From NCBI RefSeq assembly GCF_015353075.1, contig NZ_CP064187.1, forward strand, positions 744,001 through 808,000: a stretch of DNA of 64,000 nucleotides, read 5' to 3'. Position 1 is the first letter of the stretch. The number at the start of each line of letters is the position of its first letter. The notes beneath the pieces were generated by a model, which saw only the letters and a program-made list of their open reading frames with translations, was not told the origin of the DNA and did no database searches. The stretch is from Rhizobium sp. 007. Lineage in GTDB: Bacteria > Pseudomonadota > Alphaproteobacteria > Rhizobiales > Rhizobiaceae. Of the stretch, positions 44,022 to 53,421 are shown in pieces. The position numbers were made by a program, and so were the translations under genes.

Positions 44022-44600
44022 TCACGCAGCCTTCGGCTGGTGCTCTGCGCCAAACATCAAAAGATACTGGTCGAGATCCTCGTTGCGGAAGTCGAGCGCC
44101 CGGTAGATTTCGGCGGCAAAGGTGGTCGGGGCGGAACCGGGGGCGGTCACCAGCATCCCATCGCGCACCGCCGCCGGCGCGTCCTTGTAATGCGCATGCC
44201 CGGAATAGCCGGGCAGGTCGGCGATGAAACGCAAGGCATTGCTGGTATGCGCCGCATTGTTCAGCGCGCCCGCCTTGGCAAGCGCCAGCGTTGCGCCGCA
44301 GATCCCCGCAACCAGTTTGCCGCGGGCCATAAAATCGGCGATGACGGGCTTTAGATCCGGCGCCTTCTCGGTCTCCCAGATCATGCCGCCGCAAAGCACC
44401 AGACCGTCGAACGCCTCCGCCCGCAGCGCTTCGGCCGCCGTATCGGGCGTGACGCGCAGGCCGCCCATGGACCGCACCTCAGCGCCACCGGGCGCCGCCG
44501 TCACCACGTCGAAGCCGAATTCGGTGCGGGCGGAAGCCGTCAGCTGCCCGACCTCCCAGTCCGCGAAAGCCTCCGTCAGAACCACAGCAAGCCGTGTCAT
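44022..44600 (-). CDS. DJ-1/PfpI-family protein
   Basis: A 192-residue protein of the class I glutamine amidotransferase-like superfamily. The nucleophile elbow is LVAGICGATLALAKAG with Cys, preceded by the DGLVLCGG strand and opened by VLTEAFADWEVGQL. Such proteins act as chaperones, glyoxalases or peptidases; this one cannot be assigned further. It lies 34 bases after the GNAT gene on the same strand. Confidence 0.85.
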   Translation of the reverse strand: MTRLAVVLTEAFADWEVGQLTASARTEFGFDVVTAAPGGAEVRSMGGLRVTPDTAAEALRAEAFDGLVLCGGMIWETEKAPDLKPVIADFMARGKLVAGICGATLALAKAGALNNAAHTSNALRFIADLPGYSGHAHYKDAPAAVRDGMLVTAPGSAPTTFAAEIYRALDFRNEDLDQYLLMFGAEHQPKAA

Positions 44601-44634
44601 TTGTCTCTCCCTCGTCCGTTGGAGCGGCAGGCGC

Positions 44635-45129
44635 TCAAGCCAGCGCCTGCATATAGCGCATGCCGGTGACCGGGCGAGGGGTGAAGTCCATATGCTGATA
44701 GAAACGGTGTGCCTGGATGTTTCCGGTCGCCGCACTCACCGAAAGGTAATCGCAGCCGGCATTCCTCGCGGTTTCGCGGGCGCGGTTGACGAGGTGCTGG
44801 CCGATGCCGTGGCCGCGATGGCCGTCGCGCACGAAGAGGTGGTGCAGGTCCATGCCACGCTTGCCTTCCTGCGCCCTGTAGAGCGGCACCAGGATGGCGT
44901 AACCGATCAGCCCGTCGCCGGTTTCGGCCACTAGCGCCGTGATCCATGGAACCGGGCCGAAAAGGTCGCGTTCCAACTGCTCGGACGTGGTGATCGCCGC
45001 ATCGCCGTGATGGGCGGCAAGCAGGGCGATCATCTCGTTGAGTGCCGGCAGGTCCCGCGGTTTTGCCGTGCGGATCGTCACCACCGGGGGGCGGATCAAT
45101 GAAATTTCGCTGTCTTCGATTGCAATCAT
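44635..45129 (-). CDS. GNAT-family N-acetyltransferase
   Basis: A 164-residue acetyltransferase. The acetyl-CoA site is LFVRDGHRGHGIGQHLVNRA (motif A), with the preceding MDLHHL strand and the following FYQHMDFTPRP motif B. The substrate is unknown; relatives act on small amines or amino acids. First gene of a likely two-gene operon with the DJ-1 family gene. Confidence 0.87.
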   Translation of the reverse strand: MIAIEDSEISLIRPPVVTIRTAKPRDLPALNEMIALLAAHHGDAAITTSEQLERDLFGPVPWITALVAETGDGLIGYAILVPLYRAQEGKRGMDLHHLFVRDGHRGHGIGQHLVNRARETARNAGCDYLSVSAATGNIQAHRFYQHMDFTPRPVTGMRYMQALA

Positions 45130-45427
45130 GGCCTTCGCGTCCTTGTTTGGTATTCTGCCGTCAGGACGCTGCCGATTACAACAAAGCCGCCTGACGGCGG
45201 CTTGTTGACAACATGATCTGTCCGGCCGCCCTTTACAGGTACAGCCAAAAATACGTGCTGGTGATGTGCGCGTTGTTGATCATGCGCGATAGATTCTCCA
45301 GAACGCGCGATTTGTCAATGGGGCGTCATCATCCGTGGATACTATCTGTTAAGTTGCGTAGTGTGGCGCTGCAGCCTTATGTAGAAAATCCCATAATTCC
45401 AGACGAACGCTTTTACGGAGGGGCATC

Positions 45428-47257
45428 ATGCGTTTCGTTTCCAAGGAAGTTGAAGGATATCGCATTTTCGCGGTCACGGGTGTCAACACCGTCTCGTTTG
45501 CCGTCGACTACCAAAATGCCGATACGAAAGGCCTGCTCGGTTTCGCGGTCGAGCGTTACGACCCCACGGAAAACCAGCGCTATTTCGTCTATGGCATGAA
45601 GGTCTTCGCAAGCGTCATCCCGCAGCCGGACGAGAAAACGGTCGTTACGACCTACGATCACCCGGTGCAAAGTTTCGTCTGGGACGACTTCACGGCAAAG
45701 CCGGACCGCCGATACGAATATTTCTTCTATCCGCTGAAAGGCAAGCCGAAGAACATCGACCGCAGCGCGCCGCCGGTGAAGATCGTGGTCAGGACTGAGC
45801 CGCTCTTTACGGAGCTTGAGCACGATATCTTCTTCAACCGCGGCGTTGCCAGCAGCCAGGCCTATCAACGCCGCTTCGGCAACGAAAAGCCTGACGATCT
45901 GCAGCCGGCAGAGAAGCGTCTTGAAGCGTTGCAATGGCTGAGCCGCGACCTCGACGAGGCGCTTTTCAGGTTCATCGATCAGGCGCGGGCCGGCGACACG
46001 CTCCTCGGATGCTTCTACGAATTCCGCTATCTGCCGGTCGCCGAGCGCCTGAAGGCCGCCATCGATCGCGGCGTCGTGGTAAAGCTCATCCTCGACGCGA
46101 AGATCAACGAACACACCGACGGCAAGGGCAAGTTCCATCCGAGCTTTCCGCGCGAGGACAACAAGGCTATGGTCAAAGACGCCGGGCTTCCGGCGACGGC
46201 GATTGCCCGCTGGCGGGAAAACAATCCGAACAACATCCAGCACAACAAGTTCCTGGTCCTGCTGAAAGGTGCTGCGCAGAAGCCGGCGGAAGTCTGGACA
46301 GGATCGACCAACATGTCGCCGGGCGGCATCCACGGGCAGACGAATGTCGGCCATTGGGTGCGCAATGCGAATGTTGCTGCGGCCTTTGAGGCTTACTGGA
46401 AGACGCTCGAAAACGATCCGGGCGCAGTTGAGGGAGAAACGAGAGCCGTATCCGATGCCAAGCGCAAGGCCTATCGCGACGCCGTGATGGGGCTGGCGCC
46501 GATTCCGGCGGACTGGGAGAATATTCCGAAAGGCGTATCGAGCGTCTTCAGTCCGCGGTCAGGAAGCAAGGTGCTCGACATGTATGTCGACGCGCTCGAT
46601 TCCTCCACCGATTACGGCGGCATCACGCTTGCGTTCGGCATCGGCAAGAAATTCAAGACGGCGCTGGTCGACAACACGGAAGCCGAGATGCCGCAGCGCC
46701 CCGTGATCTTCCTGCTCTTGGAAAAGCAGGACAAGCCCAATCCCCGTGCCAGCGATCCCTTCGTGCCGCTGAATGCGAAACACAACGTCTACCAGGCCTG
46801 GGGATCGTTCCTGCGCGATCCGGTCTACCAGTGGACACGGGAAACCAATGCCAGGGCGCTCGGGCTCAACCAGCATGTGGCTTACGTCCACTCGAAATTT
46901 CTGCTGAAGGACCCGCTCGGCGCCGACCCGATCGTCGTGTCCGGTTCGGCGAATTTTTCAGAAGCTTCGACCAACGACAACGACGAGAATATGCTGCTGA
47001 TCCGCGGCAGCGAACGCGTGGCCGACATCTACTTCACCGAGTTCAACCGGCTCTTCAACCACTATTATTTCCGCTCGATCCAGGAGGTCATGGCCGGCCG
47101 GAGCGATGGCCAAGCGAATGCCTCGGCCGATACCAGTGCAAGCCTCTTCCTGGACGAGAGCGAGACCCAGGAGTGGCTGAAGAAATACAAGCCCGGCACG
47201 CTGCGCTGGAAGCGCGTGCAGGTGTTCACCAAGATGGCGGGTGCAAAGACGTTGTAG
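45428..47257 (+). CDS. Phospholipase D-like protein with two HKD motifs
   Basis: A 609-residue protein without a signal peptide. Two phospholipase D half-sites are clear: IQHNKFLVL followed by TGSTNMSPGG (about residue 265-300), and VHSKFLLKD followed by SGSANFSEAS (about 485-515). Each has the His, Lys and Asn/Ser pattern, so a single active site between the halves is likely. The first 130 residues form a beta-rich domain of unknown type. GGAGGGG precedes the ATG. It is a stand-alone gene; a lipase, nuclease or effector role are all open. Confidence 0.82.
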   Translation: MRFVSKEVEGYRIFAVTGVNTVSFAVDYQNADTKGLLGFAVERYDPTENQRYFVYGMKVFASVIPQPDEKTVVTTYDHPVQSFVWDDFTAKPDRRYEYFFYPLKGKPKNIDRSAPPVKIVVRTEPLFTELEHDIFFNRGVASSQAYQRRFGNEKPDDLQPAEKRLEALQWLSRDLDEALFRFIDQARAGDTLLGCFYEFRYLPVAERLKAAIDRGVVVKLILDAKINEHTDGKGKFHPSFPREDNKAMVKDAGLPATAIARWRENNPNNIQHNKFLVLLKGAAQKPAEVWTGSTNMSPGGIHGQTNVGHWVRNANVAAAFEAYWKTLENDPGAVEGETRAVSDAKRKAYRDAVMGLAPIPADWENIPKGVSSVFSPRSGSKVLDMYVDALDSSTDYGGITLAFGIGKKFKTALVDNTEAEMPQRPVIFLLLEKQDKPNPRASDPFVPLNAKHNVYQAWGSFLRDPVYQWTRETNARALGLNQHVAYVHSKFLLKDPLGADPIVVSGSANFSEASTNDNDENMLLIRGSERVADIYFTEFNRLFNHYYFRSIQEVMAGRSDGQANASADTSASLFLDESETQEWLKKYKPGTLRWKRVQVFTKMAGAKTL

Positions 47258-47327
47258 CGTTCCGGAACGGACAAAACATTATGCGATGCTTCGCAGCCCA
47301 AGCGGCGGGCTCATCAAGCCGGTGGAT

Positions 47328-47519
47328 GGTCGAGGCTGCGCCCTGCGGGCTTGCATCTCAGGATAAGGGCTGATCGCCGGCGCCCGCGGCACGGCCCTCA
47401 TCCTGAGGTGCCCGAAGGCGAACCCGCAGGGCCTCGAAGGATCACCTCCTCGCACGCCGCCTTGGCGGTATGGATCCGCTGAATGCGTGCCTTTTGCCAC
47501 CAGCGCCCATCCCATACTC
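47328..47519. repeat. Composite repeat (family B), copy 1
   Basis: Its blocks, from TGCATCTCAGGATAAGG through GGCACGGCCCTCATCCTGAG to CATGGATCCGCTGAATGCGT-like sequence, recur in inverted orientation at 57779-57951. A short CATTCCTGT...ACAGGAATG hairpin follows at 47524. No gene is visible between the phospholipase D-like gene and dmeR. Confidence 0.75.
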
Positions 47520-47523
47520 TCGT

Positions 47524-47556
47524 CATTCCTGTTCCTGCGGCAAGGACAGGAATGAG
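47524..47556. repeat. Short palindrome related to family A ends
   Basis: CATTCCTGT..., with ...AGGACAGGAATG as the other arm. It matches the outer ends of the family A repeats. Confidence 0.6.
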
Positions 47557-47662
47557 GGCGGGAAGGATGGGGAAGCGCCAGTCAGCAACGCGGTCTTTGC
47601 CGTTCCGCCCGTCGAACATCACATGGAAAGCCAAAGATACGCTTCCCTTTCGCGGTTGCCGC

Positions 47663-47685
47663 ATATACTATAGACCCCTATACTA
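47663..47685 (+). promoter_or_regulatory. Putative DmeR operator
   Basis: TATACTATAGACCCCTATAC, an AT-rich pair of TATA-containing arms around a C-tract, about 16 bases before dmeR. This layout resembles RcnR/CsoR-type sites with a G/C tract flanked by AT-rich arms. Confidence 0.6.
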
Positions 47686-47700
47686 AAATGGTAGCAGCCC

Positions 47701-47973
47701 TTGTCGCACACCACCCGTCAGAAGAAAAAGCTCATCGCCCGCGTCAGCCGCCTCAAGGGCCAGCTGGAAGCCGTCGAGCGCGCTCTGGAGGCCGAGCGCC
47801 CCTGTGGTGACATCCTGCAGCTGCTGGCCTCGATCCGCGGCGCGCTGAACGGGCTAACCGGCGAGGTGCTGGAGGATCAGCTACACGAGCACGTGCTGCA
47901 TGCGGCCGACGAGAAGGCCCGCGCCGAGGCGGTCGAGGAAATTTCGCAAGTGCTGCGGACCTACATCCGCTGA
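47701..47973 (+). CDS. dmeR: DmeR-like Ni/Co-responsive repressor (RcnR/CsoR family)
   Basis: A 90-residue all-helical repressor of the RcnR/FrmR group. Candidate metal ligands are His3, Cys35 (RPCGDILQLL) and His64 (QLHEHV), with Gln at position 60 where RcnR has His. The start is TTG at 47701; an ATG twelve bases upstream is out of frame. It is directly followed by a His-rich CDF exporter gene, the arrangement described for dmeRF of Rhizobium leguminosarum. Metal binding should release the operator. Confidence 0.85.
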   Translation: MSHTTRQKKKLIARVSRLKGQLEAVERALEAERPCGDILQLLASIRGALNGLTGEVLEDQLHEHVLHAADEKARAEAVEEISQVLRTYIR

Positions 47974-47993
47974 AGAGATCGAAGGAGCGCGCG

Positions 47994-48956
47994 ATGAGCA
48001 CACAAACGCTAGAACACGACCATGTCTTCCTGGGTGCTGGCCATGAGCGCAACGAGCGCCGCGTCTGGTTCGTGATCGCGCTGACGGCGGTGATGATGGT
48101 CGTGGAAATCGGCGCCGGCACAATATTCGGCTCCATGGCGCTCGTCGCCGACGGCTGGCACATGTCGACGCATGCCAGTGCGCTTCTGATCTCAGCCGTT
48201 GCCTATCTCTATGCCCGCAAGCAGGCCCGCAATCCGCGCTTTACCTTCGGCACCGGCAAGCTAGGCGATCTGGCGGGTTTCGCAAGCGCCATCATTCTTG
48301 CCATGATCGCGCTGCTGATGGCCTGGGAGAGCGTCTTGCGCATCGCCAATCCGGTACCCATCAGCTTCACCCAGGCGATCGGCGTTGCCGTCATCGGCTT
48401 TGCCGTCAATCTCGTCAGCGCCTGGCTGTTGAAGGATAGCGGCCATCACCACGGGCACGGTCCCCATCATCACCACGGCGATCATGCGCATCACGATCAC
48501 GGCGACCGTCCCCACCAGGGCGGGACCATCGACAACAACATGCGCGCCGCCTACACCCATGTCCTCGCCGATGCGCTGACCTCCGTGCTCGCGATTGCGG
48601 CCCTTTCCTTCGGCAGCCTTTACGGCTGGCTCTGGCTCGATCCGCTGATGGGCATCGTCGGCGGCCTCATCATCGCGCAATGGTCCTGGGGCCTGATGAA
48701 GTCCTCCGGCCGCGTGCTGCTCGATGCGATCGCGGACGGCGAGGAGCTGCCAGGCGAAATCCGCAAGGTGATCGAAACCGGCAGCGACCGCATCACGGAC
48801 CTGCATGTCTGGCAGCTCGGCCCCGGCCATCACGCCGCGATCGTCGCCGTCGCGACGTCCGAGCCGCGCGAGCCTGCTTTCTACAAGGCGAAGCTCGAAA
48901 GCCTGGACGAGCTCTCGCACGTGACCGTCGAGGTCACGCAATTGCAGGCGGCCTGA
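47994..48956 (+). CDS. dmeF: DmeF-like cation diffusion facilitator (Ni/Co efflux)
   Basis: A 320-residue cytoplasmic-membrane exporter. Six hydrophobic helices; HMSTHASALLISA and HVLADALTSVLAI carry the His/Asp transport-site residues. Between helices 4 and 5 is a His-rich loop (HHHGHGPHHHHGDHAHHDHG). The C-terminal cytoplasmic domain includes DLHVWQLGPGHHAAIVAV. It lies 20 bases after dmeR. The family exchanges metal for protons; Ni/Co specificity is taken from the dmeRF context. Confidence 0.9.
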   Translation: MSTQTLEHDHVFLGAGHERNERRVWFVIALTAVMMVVEIGAGTIFGSMALVADGWHMSTHASALLISAVAYLYARKQARNPRFTFGTGKLGDLAGFASAIILAMIALLMAWESVLRIANPVPISFTQAIGVAVIGFAVNLVSAWLLKDSGHHHGHGPHHHHGDHAHHDHGDRPHQGGTIDNNMRAAYTHVLADALTSVLAIAALSFGSLYGWLWLDPLMGIVGGLIIAQWSWGLMKSSGRVLLDAIADGEELPGEIRKVIETGSDRITDLHVWQLGPGHHAAIVAVATSEPREPAFYKAKLESLDELSHVTVEVTQLQAA

Positions 48957-49034
48957 CGACGCCGCAAAGGCGACGACAAGGCGCCACAATCGCGGCCTAG
49001 CTCTTTGGCTTGTTGATTCAGCCGGAGTGATTTC

Positions 49035-49925
49035 ATGAATGACTTTTCAATCCATCGCCGCACGATCTTGAAGACCGCGATGCTCTTTCCCGCACTTTCC
49101 CTTGCCTCGTTCGCCCGCGCCTCCGAAACCGATGACGACATTGAGCGCCGGTTGGCGGAGCTTGAAAACCGCACCGGCGGCAGGCTGGGCGTTTCCGTCA
49201 TCGACACCGAAACAAAAGTCACGCTCGGCTATCGCGAAACCGAACGCTTCCCCATGTGCAGCACCTTCAAGGTGCTCGCCTCGGCCATGGTGCTTTCGCG
49301 CGTCGACAAGGGCGAGGAGAATCTCGAGCGTCGCGTGATCTATGACCAGGACAAGCTCGTCTCCTATTCGCCGGAAACGGAAAAACACGTCGGCGGGGAG
49401 GGGATGAGCGTCGGCGACCTTTGCAAGGCGGCAATTACGCTGAGCGACAATACCGCCGGCAACCTGTTGCTTGAAAGCGTCGGAGGCCCGAGGGCGCTCA
49501 CCAAATGGCTTCGCTCGATCGGCGACCGCGCGACCCGCCTCGATCGCTGGGAGACGGCGCTGAACGAAGGCAAGAAAGGCGATCCGCGCGACACGACGAC
49601 CCCGGACGCGATGCTCGACACGCTCGGCAACCTCGCGCTCGGCTCGGTGCTGTCCGAGCCCTCACGCGAAAAGCTGATCGAATGGATGCTGGCGAACACC
49701 ACCGGCGATGCACGTCTTCGCGCCGGTCTGCCGGGAGCCTGGAAGGTGGGCGACAAGACCGGCACTGGCGACAATGGCACCGCTGCAGACATCGCCATCA
49801 TCTGGCCGAAGGGCCGCGGCCCGATCCTCGTGACGGCCTATATCGCCGAGGCGACGGCGCCGGTGAAGGAGTTAAACCTCGTCTTTGCCGAAGTCGCGAA
49901 GATCGTCGCGGGCATGGCGCGATAA
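49035..49925 (+). CDS. Class A beta-lactamase with a Tat-like signal
   Basis: A 296-residue periplasmic serine beta-lactamase. The signal has IHRRTILKTA and a hydrophobic core ending SFARA, suggesting Tat export. Catalytic motifs are complete: MCSTFK (Ser70-x-x-Lys73), SDN (Ser130), WETALN (Glu166-x-x-x-Asn170) and DKTGTGDNG (Lys234-Thr-Gly). A cysteine stands at position 69, but position 238 is not a cysteine, so there is no carbapenemase-type 69-238 disulfide. No ampR-like regulator is adjacent. It is probably a chromosomal species enzyme. Confidence 0.93.
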   Translation: MNDFSIHRRTILKTAMLFPALSLASFARASETDDDIERRLAELENRTGGRLGVSVIDTETKVTLGYRETERFPMCSTFKVLASAMVLSRVDKGEENLERRVIYDQDKLVSYSPETEKHVGGEGMSVGDLCKAAITLSDNTAGNLLLESVGGPRALTKWLRSIGDRATRLDRWETALNEGKKGDPRDTTTPDAMLDTLGNLALGSVLSEPSREKLIEWMLANTTGDARLRAGLPGAWKVGDKTGTGDNGTAADIAIIWPKGRGPILVTAYIAEATAPVKELNLVFAEVAKIVAGMAR

Positions 49926-49994
49926 TCAGCAAATTCAAAAGCATGCGGCGGAGATATGAATCTCCCCCGCATCGTCTTGAATCATTTTGCGAAC

Positions 49995-50366
49995 TTAGGC
50001 GGTCTGTTCGCCTTGGGTGTCGGCCGCCTGAGACCCGGAAGCGGTGCCCTCGGTATCGTCTCGGTGATGCCGGGAAGCTCGTTTGATCGCCTCGGCAATC
50101 TGCTTTTCGCTTGCGTCGCGTTCCTCAGGCTGTGTGGCGGCAAGGTCATCCTCGCGTATACCGGGTTCCTTGAAAACGCGCTTGCGGTTAATCGCGTCCG
50201 GCGTCTTGCTGGCATAGTCGTGCAACCCGTCCACCAACTCGGCATGGTGTTTCTTGGGCGGCGAGATCGGCTTCGGTTTCCTCGGCAATCGTCGTGTCTC
50301 CCGGCGGGCTGCATCGCCCACATGGCGCTGGAAATGGAAGGCCCTGTATTGCTCAGCTGCAGTCAA
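49995..50366 (-). CDS. Possible hydrophilic hypothetical protein
   Basis: A TTG-started frame of about 123 residues, highly charged, with RRLPRKPKPISPPKKHHAEL near the start and ERDASEKQIAEAIKRASRHH towards the end. It looks like a real protein rather than a shadow because no gene covers the other strand, and the acidic/basic alternation is protein-like. There is no ATG; an in-frame stop lies 60 bases upstream of the TTG. I recognise no family. Confidence 0.4.
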   Translation of the reverse strand: MTAAEQYRAFHFQRHVGDAARRETRRLPRKPKPISPPKKHHAELVDGLHDYASKTPDAINRKRVFKEPGIREDDLAATQPEERDASEKQIAEAIKRASRHHRDDTEGTASGSQAADTQGEQTA

Positions 50367-50602
50367 CCGCCGCTCTCGCTTGGCGCGCTGCTCTCCGGCG
50401 AGGTTATTGGGACTGAAAAGCCTTCAAATGTTTCCCCCGATCTCCATGAAAAGACTCACTTAAAGATTGCAGGCAGACCATGGCGGCAATACACGCCGCA
50501 AGGCTTTTGCTTCAATTTCAGGTCGTGCTTGAGGAGGCGGCGTTTAAATTTTGCCGCTTGAAGTGGAGGCCGCATTATAGCGGCGCCCAACGCCGGTAAC
50601 GC
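50367..50602. other. AT-richer spacer
   Basis: Between the possible gene at 49995-50366 and the gcd stop no further gene is supported. It holds a GAAAAGCCTTCAAATG stretch and a GGCGGCGTTT stretch but no clear terminator. Confidence 0.45.
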
Positions 50603-52942
50603 CTACGGCAGCGTATAAGCGATCACGTAATCGCCGGGCTTCGTCCCCACCGACCCATGCCCGCCGGCAACCATGACGACATATTGCTTGTTGTCGCTGG
50701 CCGTATAGGTCATCGGCGTTGCCTGACCGCCGGCTGGGAGACGCGCTTGCCAGAGCTGGTTGCCGTTGGTGGCGTCGTAGGCGCGCAGGTAGTTGTCGAC
50801 GGCAGCGCCGAGGAAGGCGAGGCCGCCCTTGGTGAGTATCGGCCCGCCGATACCCGGCACGCCGACCTTGAAGGGTAGCGGCAGCGGCGTCATGTCATGC
50901 ACGGTGCCGTTCTTGTGCATATAGGCGATCTTGCCGGTCCGGAGATCGACGCCCGCGACATAGCCCCATGGCGGCGCCTGGCAGGGGATTTGGAGCGGGC
51001 CGAGGAGCGGTCCCATGAACACGCCGTAGGGCGCCCCGTCATTGCGGTTCAGGCCCTGCTCGCTGCCCTTTTCGTCCTGTCCGCGCGGGGGAATCTCGGC
51101 GGCCGGAACGAGCCTCGAGGTGAAGGCGAGATAAGTCGGCATGCCGAACATGATCTGCCGCTCCGGATCGACCGCGACGCTGCCCCAGTTGAAGGTGCCG
51201 AAATTGCCCGGATAGACGATCGTTCCCTCCACCGAAGGTGGCGTATAGCGGCCCTCGTATTTGTAGCGGTGAAAGGCGATGCGACAGGCGAGCTGATCGA
51301 TGAGCGTGATCCCCCACATGTCCTTTTCCTTCAGCGGATCGGGCGAGAAGCTGAGGTCGGAGATCGGCTGCGTGGGCGCCGTATGGTCCTCGGGGATCGC
51401 GCCGCCCGGCGCCGGGATTTCCTTGAAGGGAATGATCGCCTCGCCGTTGCGCCGGTCGAGCACGTAGATGTCGCCCTGCTTCGTCGGGGCGACGAGAGCC
51501 GGAACGACGCTGCCGTCCGGCTTCGTCATGTCGAAGAGCACGGGCTGCGCCGGCACGTCCATATCCCAGAGGTCGTGGTGGACGAACTGCTGCACCCATT
51601 TCAGCTGGCCCGTATTGATGTCGAGCGCCACGACGGAGGAGGAGAACTTTTCGACATTGGCGCTACGGTTCATGCCGAGCTGGTCCGGCACCTGGTTGCC
51701 GAGCGGGATATAGACGGAGCCAAGCCCTTCATCGACACTGAAGACGGACCAGCTGTTCGGCGAGTTGGTGACGTAGGTCTGGCCTTCGGGCAGGGGTGCG
51801 GTCTGATCCGGATTGCCGGAATCCCAGTTCCAGAGAAGCGCGCCGGTGTTGATGTCGAAGGCGCGGATGACGCCGGATTGCTCCTGGGTCGAATAGTTGT
51901 CGTTGACAGCCCCGCCGATGATAAGCTTCCCGGCGACCGCGACCGGCGGCGAGGTGGAGTAATAATAGCCGGCCGGCTTGTATTTCATGCCGGTCTCCAG
52001 ATGCAGCACGCCCTTGTCGGCAAAGCTTTCGCAGATTTTGCCGTCGGCTGCATCGAGCGCGATCAGCCGCGCATCGGACGTCGGAAGATAGACCCGTGCG
52101 GCGCAGGGCTGGCCGGCCGCGACGGCCGGATCGGCATAGTATGTCACGCCGCGGCAGGTCTGGTGCTGCCGGTCCGGGTTCATGCCGGAATTGGCGTCGT
52201 ATTTCCATTTCTCCTTCCCGGTCTTGGCGTCGAGCGCGATCGCCCAGTTGTGCGGTGTGCAGAGATAGAGCGTGTCGGCGACTTTGAGCGGCGTCACCTG
52301 ATAGGTCGTCTCGCCGATATCGTCAGGCCGCTTTACGTCGCCGGTCTGGTACTCCCAGGCGACCTTCAAATCCTTCACATTGTCCTTGTTGATCTGGTCG
52401 AGCGGCGAATACCGCTGGCCGAAAGGCGTGCGGCCATATTGATGCCACTCGCCGTCCGGCACATTGCCGCCGAAGGGCGGCGCGGCCGCCACGACCTCGT
52501 TGGGAAGATCGCCGGCAAGATCATGCGGATCGGTCGTCATCGAATAACCGGCAACGAGAATGGCGATGATCACCGGCACGGCGAGCGGCCAGGGATTGGC
52601 AGGGTAGGGAAGGCCGCTCGGGCTCGAAAACCCGAGCGGCCTTCGGATCCACGGCGTCAATAGCCAAAGCCCGAGCAGAATGATCAAGCCGCCGCGCGGC
52701 CCGAGCTGCCACCAGTCGAACCCGGCTTCCCACACCGCCCAGATGAGCGCCACGGCAACCAGCACCGCATAGACCCAGAGCGCCATGGCCTTGCGCATGA
52801 AAAGCAGCGCTGCGGTGATGAGAAACATCAACCCTGCAAACAAATAGAAGACGCTGCCGCCGAGCGTCACGAGCCACAGTCCGCCGCCGCTAAGAACCAG
52901 TCCGATGACAAGAAAAAGGATGGAAGTAATGACGATCGCCAT
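50603..52942 (-). CDS. gcd: Membrane-bound PQQ-dependent glucose dehydrogenase
   Basis: A 779-residue quinoprotein. Five N-terminal membrane helices (residues 1-140) anchor it and provide the ubiquinone site; the rest is the eight-bladed PQQ propeller, with GEWHQYGRTPFGQRYSPLDQ, HHDLWDMDVPAQP and repeated W-motifs (LDAKTGKEKWKYD, FDINTGALLWNWD, LDINTGQLKWVQQ). It oxidises glucose to gluconolactone in the periplasm and acidifies the medium, which can dissolve mineral phosphate. PQQ synthesis genes are not in the window. Confidence 0.94.
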   Translation of the reverse strand: MAIVITSILFLVIGLVLSGGGLWLVTLGGSVFYLFAGLMFLITAALLFMRKAMALWVYAVLVAVALIWAVWEAGFDWWQLGPRGGLIILLGLWLLTPWIRRPLGFSSPSGLPYPANPWPLAVPVIIAILVAGYSMTTDPHDLAGDLPNEVVAAAPPFGGNVPDGEWHQYGRTPFGQRYSPLDQINKDNVKDLKVAWEYQTGDVKRPDDIGETTYQVTPLKVADTLYLCTPHNWAIALDAKTGKEKWKYDANSGMNPDRQHQTCRGVTYYADPAVAAGQPCAARVYLPTSDARLIALDAADGKICESFADKGVLHLETGMKYKPAGYYYSTSPPVAVAGKLIIGGAVNDNYSTQEQSGVIRAFDINTGALLWNWDSGNPDQTAPLPEGQTYVTNSPNSWSVFSVDEGLGSVYIPLGNQVPDQLGMNRSANVEKFSSSVVALDINTGQLKWVQQFVHHDLWDMDVPAQPVLFDMTKPDGSVVPALVAPTKQGDIYVLDRRNGEAIIPFKEIPAPGGAIPEDHTAPTQPISDLSFSPDPLKEKDMWGITLIDQLACRIAFHRYKYEGRYTPPSVEGTIVYPGNFGTFNWGSVAVDPERQIMFGMPTYLAFTSRLVPAAEIPPRGQDEKGSEQGLNRNDGAPYGVFMGPLLGPLQIPCQAPPWGYVAGVDLRTGKIAYMHKNGTVHDMTPLPLPFKVGVPGIGGPILTKGGLAFLGAAVDNYLRAYDATNGNQLWQARLPAGGQATPMTYTASDNKQYVVMVAGGHGSVGTKPGDYVIAYTLP

Positions 52943-53120
52943 AAAGCCGGTCTCCCGCTAAGGTGAGCTGGGCATGGTGGGATGGGGACAATTCCGCCGA
53001 ATCAGCGACTTAGGGCGAAGGGGCTGTCGTTCAATGGTCACATTTGGCGCAGGGAGGCATGGATGGACGGCGGTATCGCCTCGCATGCAACGCTCCTCGT
53101 AGTCCCCGATTCCCTTCGTC

Positions 53121-53265
53121 CTCCATCATCCCTTTGCTTGTCAGGGAGATCCAAGAGATCCAGCAGCGCCATGTCCCTGGCGCCTGAGACTCCTTCTTGT
53201 GAGCTGGTCATGTCACGGCGCAGACGCGCTGTGGCTGGATTCTTGTGACAAGCATAGAAATGAGA
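53121..53265. repeat. Palindromic repeat (family A), copy 3, inverted
   Basis: Contains CCTTTGCTTGTCAGGGAGAT at one end and TGTGACAAGCATAGAAATGAG at the other, with CACGGCGCAGACGCGCTGTG inside. It occupies the spacer between gcd and the GNAT gene; the remaining bases of the spacer (52943-53120 and 53266-53421) show no supportable gene. Confidence 0.75.
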
Positions 53266-53421
53266 AAAAGTGAGGAACACTCACGTTTTTCGAAAAGCGC
53301 CTGTAGTACCCGCTCCTTGGCCTCCGTGAAGCTGAAGCAATCGCAAAACCCCGGCTTCCCGCTCGCAAGAAACACGCAGCCGTGGTATGCAATCGCATCA
53401 TCGGATACAGGGGATTATGCG

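Noticed and set aside
50897..52663. A 588-codon open frame antisense to gcd
   Set aside because: Shadow of the glucose dehydrogenase gene, which has full-length motif support.
53270..53290. GGAAC followed by CGTTT as an EcfG promoter
   Set aside because: The spacer is only five bases instead of 16-17.
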